From NCBI GenBank assembly GCA_018398765.1, contig JAHBMJ010002089.1, forward strand, positions 10,001 through 22,683: 12,683 nt of DNA. The letters are read 5' to 3'. Below the pieces are notes generated by a model, which made no database searches, had not been told where the DNA came from, and was given only the letters and a program-made list of their open reading frames with translations. Position 1 is the first letter of the stretch. Every line of letters starts with the position of its first letter. This DNA comes from Chromera velia (lineage: Eukaryota; Sar; Chromeraceae). The position numbers and the translations under genes are program-made. Of this stretch, positions 8,933-12,683 are shown in pieces.

Positions 8933-9191
8933 CCGAGAAATGTATTTATATACTTGTTTGCATCTTGACACACACTAGGACGCACAGTCGAGCCATCATC
9001 ATCGTTCTTGTCAGATTGAAGACGGCGGTTCAAGAAGCTTTTAAACATATTTAAAAACTATTAATAGATGCGTTAATTGCCGTTGTCCTAGCCGTTATCC
9101 ATATTTGTATTGAAACCTATTAGTTCTCTGTATATTTTTTTAATACTACAGTTGTTGGCCATTAATGCCCCAAATTGGTCCCTAGTATAGT
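8933..9191. repeat. 259-bp direct repeat, copy 2
   Basis: This partner of 6055-6313 is in the same orientation and about 97% identical. Its left edge is the exact point where the retrotransposon coding frame stops being open on the upstream side. A TAA occurs within the repeat in that frame, at 8946-8948 on the minus strand. Confidence 0.95.
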
Positions 9192-9578
9192 AACTGAGTT
9201 TGTAAGTTAAATTGTAACTCACTGGTCGGCTGCAATTAAGGTGTACCTACAACTATACGCAGCCTCCTATGTACACGTTGCAATTCAAGTTAAGGTACAC
9301 GCTGCGCGCGCCTCCTATGTTGGCCTATAGTTATTTTTGCAAGATGCATGTACATTATGCAGCGTATGAGGCGCGAGTAGGCGTGCGCGTCTTCTAGATC
9401 GTTGTTTTTCTTCTGAACTGATTAATGTGATCATCATCACTGATTATGGTAGATCATGGCTTCTGTCTACTACATAAGGGGGGAGAGAAAGCCAAAAAAG
9501 CAATCACATGGCGAGTGTTCCTTTACCAGTGCCAGGGCTATTACTGCGGCGCAGGCACCGAGGGACACCGACAGTGAT
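9192..9578. other. Non-coding remnant between the LINE flank and the MITE
   Basis: No gene is visible. Two imperfect copies of a block of about 45 bases (around 9230 and 9278) share gcaatt, aaggt and CCTCCTATGT. A GAGGCGCG near 9370 is inverted relative to CGCGCCTC near 9308. This looks like decayed repeat sequence. Confidence 0.5.
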
Positions 9579-9771
9579 GGGGACACATAAAATATTTCTT
9601 ATAAGACGGTGTCTTATAGGGATTTCTTAAGAGGGGGGGGTTGAGACGCTATGTGCCACCGCATGTGACCCATGCGCCGCCGCCTTATAAGTGGGGCTTT
9701 TTGAATGCTTGGGGGGAGGGGGGGGGTTTTGAAACACCGTCTTAATTATAAGATTTTTTTGGTGTGTCCCC
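9579..9771. mobile_element. MITE-like element with about 40-bp terminal inverted repeats
   Basis: The left end starts GGGGACACATAAAATATTTC and continues TTATAAGACGGTGTCTTA. The reverse complement of the right end starts GGGGACACACCAAAAAAATC and continues TTATAATTAAGACGGTGTTT. The ends match over roughly 40 bases with a 3-base gap. GAT lies on both outer sides (9576-9578 and 9772-9774), a possible 3-bp target duplication. The interior of about 110 bases is non-coding with G runs. The superfamily is not assignable. A 3-bp duplication with GG-starting ends would suit PIF/Harbinger, but GAT is not its usual target. Confidence 0.65.
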
Positions 9772-9774
9772 GAT

Positions 9775-10215
9775 TGGGAGTAAATTCTCCGGAGAACCTA
9801 GTAAGTTTTGAAACTAAACTTCTACATAGGCTGAAAGGCCGAACCGAATGCTTTTGACATAAATTTATCGATGAAAAAAAAAAATTAATCGGCTGCTCGT
9901 GTGCATGCATATGCGAAAACAAAAATTGGCACATGCATGCATGTGCTCTCATGTGCTCTCCATAATATAACAGGATCAAGCTTCCCGACACCATGAACTT
10001 GGCATGAAGTTTGGTGTATGGTCTTTCATAGCCATCGAATTATATCGATAAAGCATCTTGTGGAAGTCGACGAGCTCAACGGACGTCTGTCTGCAACTAT
10101 ATATTTATACATAGTTACGTTTTAAGTTTGCATCCTGCTTGCGAGCACAGTCCCATCTGCTCCAACGCCGCATCACCTCAACCGCCTTTCCAGCTAGTAG
10201 CCTGCACAAACGGCC
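9775..10215 (+). other. Upstream region of the secreted EGF/beta-helix gene
   Basis: There is no gene here. It contains an A10 run near 9874, the small tandem TCATGTGCTC repeat near 9940-9960 and the candidate promoter element at 10098. The 5' untranslated region and promoter of the downstream gene must lie here, unless there is a further upstream non-coding exon. Confidence 0.5.
10098..10107 (+). promoter_or_regulatory. Candidate TATA-like element TATATATTTA
   Basis: It lies about 110 bases upstream of the ATG at 10216 and inside an inverted repeat (AACTAT 10095-10100, ATAGTT 10111-10116). Position and composition are the only support. Confidence 0.25.
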
Positions 10216-12619
10216 ATGAAACTTCTTGCTGCCGGTCTCCTGGTCGCTGGCGCCAGCGCTGTATTTGACATGGCAAAGGTAGGACGGGATACTCTTGACC
10301 TCTGCAGACAACTATTAGTTGCACGCAAGAGCATCACTATACATGCATCTCTCTCTCTCTGTGCAGTTGGGAAGTCACCTTTTCGATGGCTTGAAGCTTG
10401 ACGGTCTGAAACTCGACGTTGACGGCGTCTTCGGTTAGTCTGTAGGTCTCTAAATGGATTGCCATGACGCGCACTTCTCTTCCCAAAGCAAAGCAGTCTG
10501 AAGTCATGTTGCCCGAGTCAGAACCAAACAACTGTTGCACAACACTTGCACCGTGTCCCACAAAGCAATCTACACGAGAAAGGCATCTCTGAGTAGAAAA
10601 GAACAAGTGATACACAAGAAAGTGCACACAAGACTCGTTGTTGCACCAGTCAAAGCAGTGGGAGAGGCAGATACAGGAACGTGAAGAGTTGCATGCAAAC
10701 AAGAACGAGGCAGTGAAACAACTCTCCATTTGACATTTGCACTCCCTGACTCTATCTGCTGCCTGCACATGCAGCTGACAAGAAGGAGGCTCTGACAAAA
10801 CACAAGGTCGTCACGAAGAAGAAGGGCGACGTCTGCCCAAAGAACTTTTGCAGGAACGGGGGCGAATGCGTGGGGAAGAAGCCCCACTTCTTCTGCAATT
10901 GCCCGAAGGGCTTCACAGGAGACAAATGCCAAACAGGTTCGTTCGCTCCGCTCTTCGCTGTGGTGAACGTCGAAATTGTGGACTGTCAGAGGGGTATGTA
11001 ATCGCCACACAGTACGCAGACAGTTTCTTCGAAGTACAAAGGAGATGCTTGGTAATATCCTTCAGAAAGAGATACTTGGTGAAACCTCTTACCCAAGCGG
11101 GCGCCCTGTTCTCGATTATTTGTTGTGCAGAAGAGAATTGCCCTAGCAGATCAGAGGGCGCATTTCCATTCTGCACCTTTCGTCGCGTGCCAGCGCTCAC
11201 TGACATGCTCTTCAAGGCTAATGAACGATGAAAAAATGAATTAATGCAATGCAGAGGTCAACTTTTGCCGGGAGGACTCCTGCGCTGCCGGGCTGACCTG
11301 TGTGAGCTCCCCCCACGGATTCACCTGCGAGGGAGAGCTGCCCCCCCCCACTGGAATGGTGTGGAACGTCATGCCGGGAGACGATGTCCAAAGCGTGATC
11401 GACAATGATGCCAATCCCGGGGACACAATTATGTTTGCGGCTGGTAAGTCGCAAATGGGAAGCTTTCATCAGAAAACAGACGGCACTAACCACCATACCT
11501 TCAAGTCAAAGGGTCTGCTTTGAGGACTTCATTTCAAATCCATTGTGGGGGGAGGGAAGGACATTGATCGATGCTTCTCGACGCACATTCACTTTTGCAC
11601 CCACCTGCGATGCTCGATGCACCTGGGTGCGTGTTCATTCCCTCACTCACTCACTGCATGCCCCTCTGCCTGCTTGCCTGCCTGCAGGAACCTACGAGAT
11701 ATCTCTGGAGATCCCTAAGTCACTGACCCTCATGGGAGCTGGAAGCGGCGACGACCGTCAGTTCGCCCTTTTTTTTTCTATGCATGTCCTCAATTTGTCC
11801 AATTCCGGTACGCGCACAGACAGACCGACAAGTATCCAGAAAGAAAGAAAAAAAGAAGGAGGGAGAGAGAGGGGAGGGGGGGAAGAAAGTAAGCAAGCAA
11901 GGAAGGAAAGGAATAAAAAAGCTTGAGAAGATCCATAACTTGCCGTATGGACCCTGTCCGGCCATCTGCCTATATGACGTGTCTCTTTCATCACTCATTC
12001 GGCTCCGAGTCCGTGCAGCGAGCAGAAGGACCCTCAAGGTTTCTCTGGATTCTTTCTTGCAGCTGGCTCAAACACGATCCTGACAAACCCTGCGGCCCTT
12101 GACGTCGGCCTCGATATCACGGGCCCTCCCCCTCCCGGGAATGGTGGTCCCACCTGTGGACCGGCGGGGGCACCGTGTGGCACGTGGAGGATCAAGGACA
12201 TGCGCATCACCCTCTTCGACAGCGCTGGTATTCGGATGAACAGGACACCTACCAACTTCGTGGGGGGGGATCTTCTAAGCATCGACAACGTGTGGGTGGA
12301 GGGGAACAAGGAATTTGGTCTTCAGGTAAGCAAGTTGAGCGCGCAAGTCATTTGTTCACGGGCGGTTCCGACAGGAAGGAACCATTGGGCAAGGTAATTT
12401 TTCACGACAGCTTTTTCGAATGTATCCAGGCACTGCAAATGAAATGATTGATGCATGCATGTGCAGGTTGGTCTGAACAACCTCGTTCAGCAGTCCCTGA
12501 AGAACGCGGTGATCAGGAATTCCACCTTCAGGAGAAACGGATCGCCTGATCCCAATCGAGGCCTCAGCGAGATCCTCTTCTTCCAGACGGGTGCCAACGT
12601 GCTGATTGAGGACACGACG
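10216..12619 (+). CDS. Secreted EGF-like / right-handed parallel beta-helix protein (3' end outside window)
   Basis: Exons are 10216-10278, 10367-10433, 10775-10936, 11255-11443, 11688-11756, 12063-12325 and 12467-12619. All junctions are GT-AG and the phases fit, giving 322 residues before the gene leaves the window. Residues 1-15 (MKLLAAGLLVAGASA) are a signal peptide. A Lys-rich stretch precedes an EGF-like domain with six cysteines (C64, C69, C75, C84, C86, C95) and the classic GFTG turn. A second motif has only four cysteines (C102, C107, C113, C122). Residues 134-180 match the start of NosD/pectin-lyase-like beta-helix proteins: VMPGDDVQSVIDN, then PGDTIMFAAGTYE, then IPKSLTLMGAG. After that come helix-coil repeats and an extra cysteine pair (C215, C222). 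The protein probably acts outside the cell or at its surface. Its ligand or substrate cannot be told, and no catalytic residue is identifiable in this part. Confidence 0.82.
11838..11889 (+). repeat. 52-base pure purine tract in intron 5
   Basis: An uninterrupted A/G run with AAAG and GGA units lies within intron 5 (11757-12062) of the EGF/beta-helix gene. Such tracts can adopt triplex structures. Confidence 0.85.
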
Positions 12620-12631
12620 GTATGCCGTACA

Positions 12632-12633
<2 letters not shown>

Positions 12634-12664
<31 letters not shown>
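12634..12664 (+). repeat. (TG)15 microsatellite in intron 7
   Basis: It begins 14 bases after the exon 7 donor (GTATGC at 12620) and resembles the GT tract in intron 2 of the ligase gene. Confidence 0.95.
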
Positions 12665-12666
<2 letters not shown>

Positions 12667-12683
12667 GTCCGATGCTTTGAGCC

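Noticed and set aside
6055-9191. Ordinary LTR retrotransposon
   Set aside because: The repeats lack TG...CA ends and a short flanking duplication, the polymerase is LINE-like, and no gag, protease or integrase is present.
9192-9470. Decayed inverted repeat as a further transposon
   Set aside because: The matches are too short and scattered to define ends or a target duplication.
10337-11010. Minus-strand open frames opposite the EGF gene
   Set aside because: They overlap exons with correct splice sites and an EGF signature on the plus strand and show no domains.
11117-11231. Extra exon in intron 3 of the EGF gene after the acceptor-like gtgcag near 11132
   Set aside because: The frame ends in TGA at 11229 with no good donor before it, and exon 4 joins directly in phase.
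12019-12062. Alternative acceptor gtgcag near 12018 for exon 6
   Set aside because: Using it shifts the frame and gives an early TGA.

Overview
This is a eukaryotic genomic window, probably from a protist or alga. Both genes are split by GT-AG introns of about 90 to 420 bases. The introns carry dinucleotide, CCTG-type and pyrimidine tracts, and the exons are G+C-rich. A chromerid-like alveolate or another secondary-plastid alga would fit, but the sequence alone does not settle the lineage.

Region 1 (1-3253, + strand) is the 3' end of a large gene. Its reading frame is already open at base 1. Four exons encode a RING finger followed by a tandem-cysteine domain. Together these match the C-terminal RING-Cys-relay ubiquitin ligase module of MYCBP2/Highwire/RPM-1 (PHR) proteins, and both relay cysteines are present. 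An 83-residue excess, or a spliced-out exitron, sits in the mediator loop between them.

Region 2 (3254-4853) is intergenic sequence with simple repeats and a perfect 10-bp-stem palindrome. I see no credible gene in it.

Region 3 (4854-9774) is an AT-rich island of mobile DNA. It begins with a 1174-bp non-autonomous hAT-type element with matching terminal inverted repeats and a perfect 8-bp target duplication. Next comes a decayed, 5'-truncated LINE-type retrotransposon on the minus strand. It has one continuous reverse transcriptase frame broken by three stop codons and a hairpin-rich 3' end. Two 259-bp direct repeats bracket it exactly. A roughly 193-bp MITE-like inverted-repeat element closes the island.

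Region 4 (10216-12619 and beyond, + strand) is the 5' part of a gene for a secreted protein. Seven exons encode a signal peptide, an EGF-like domain, a second half-EGF cysteine motif and the start of a right-handed parallel beta-helix. The gene runs off the window inside an intron with a long GT microsatellite.

The two genes share orientation but nothing suggests they work together. The mobile island separates them.
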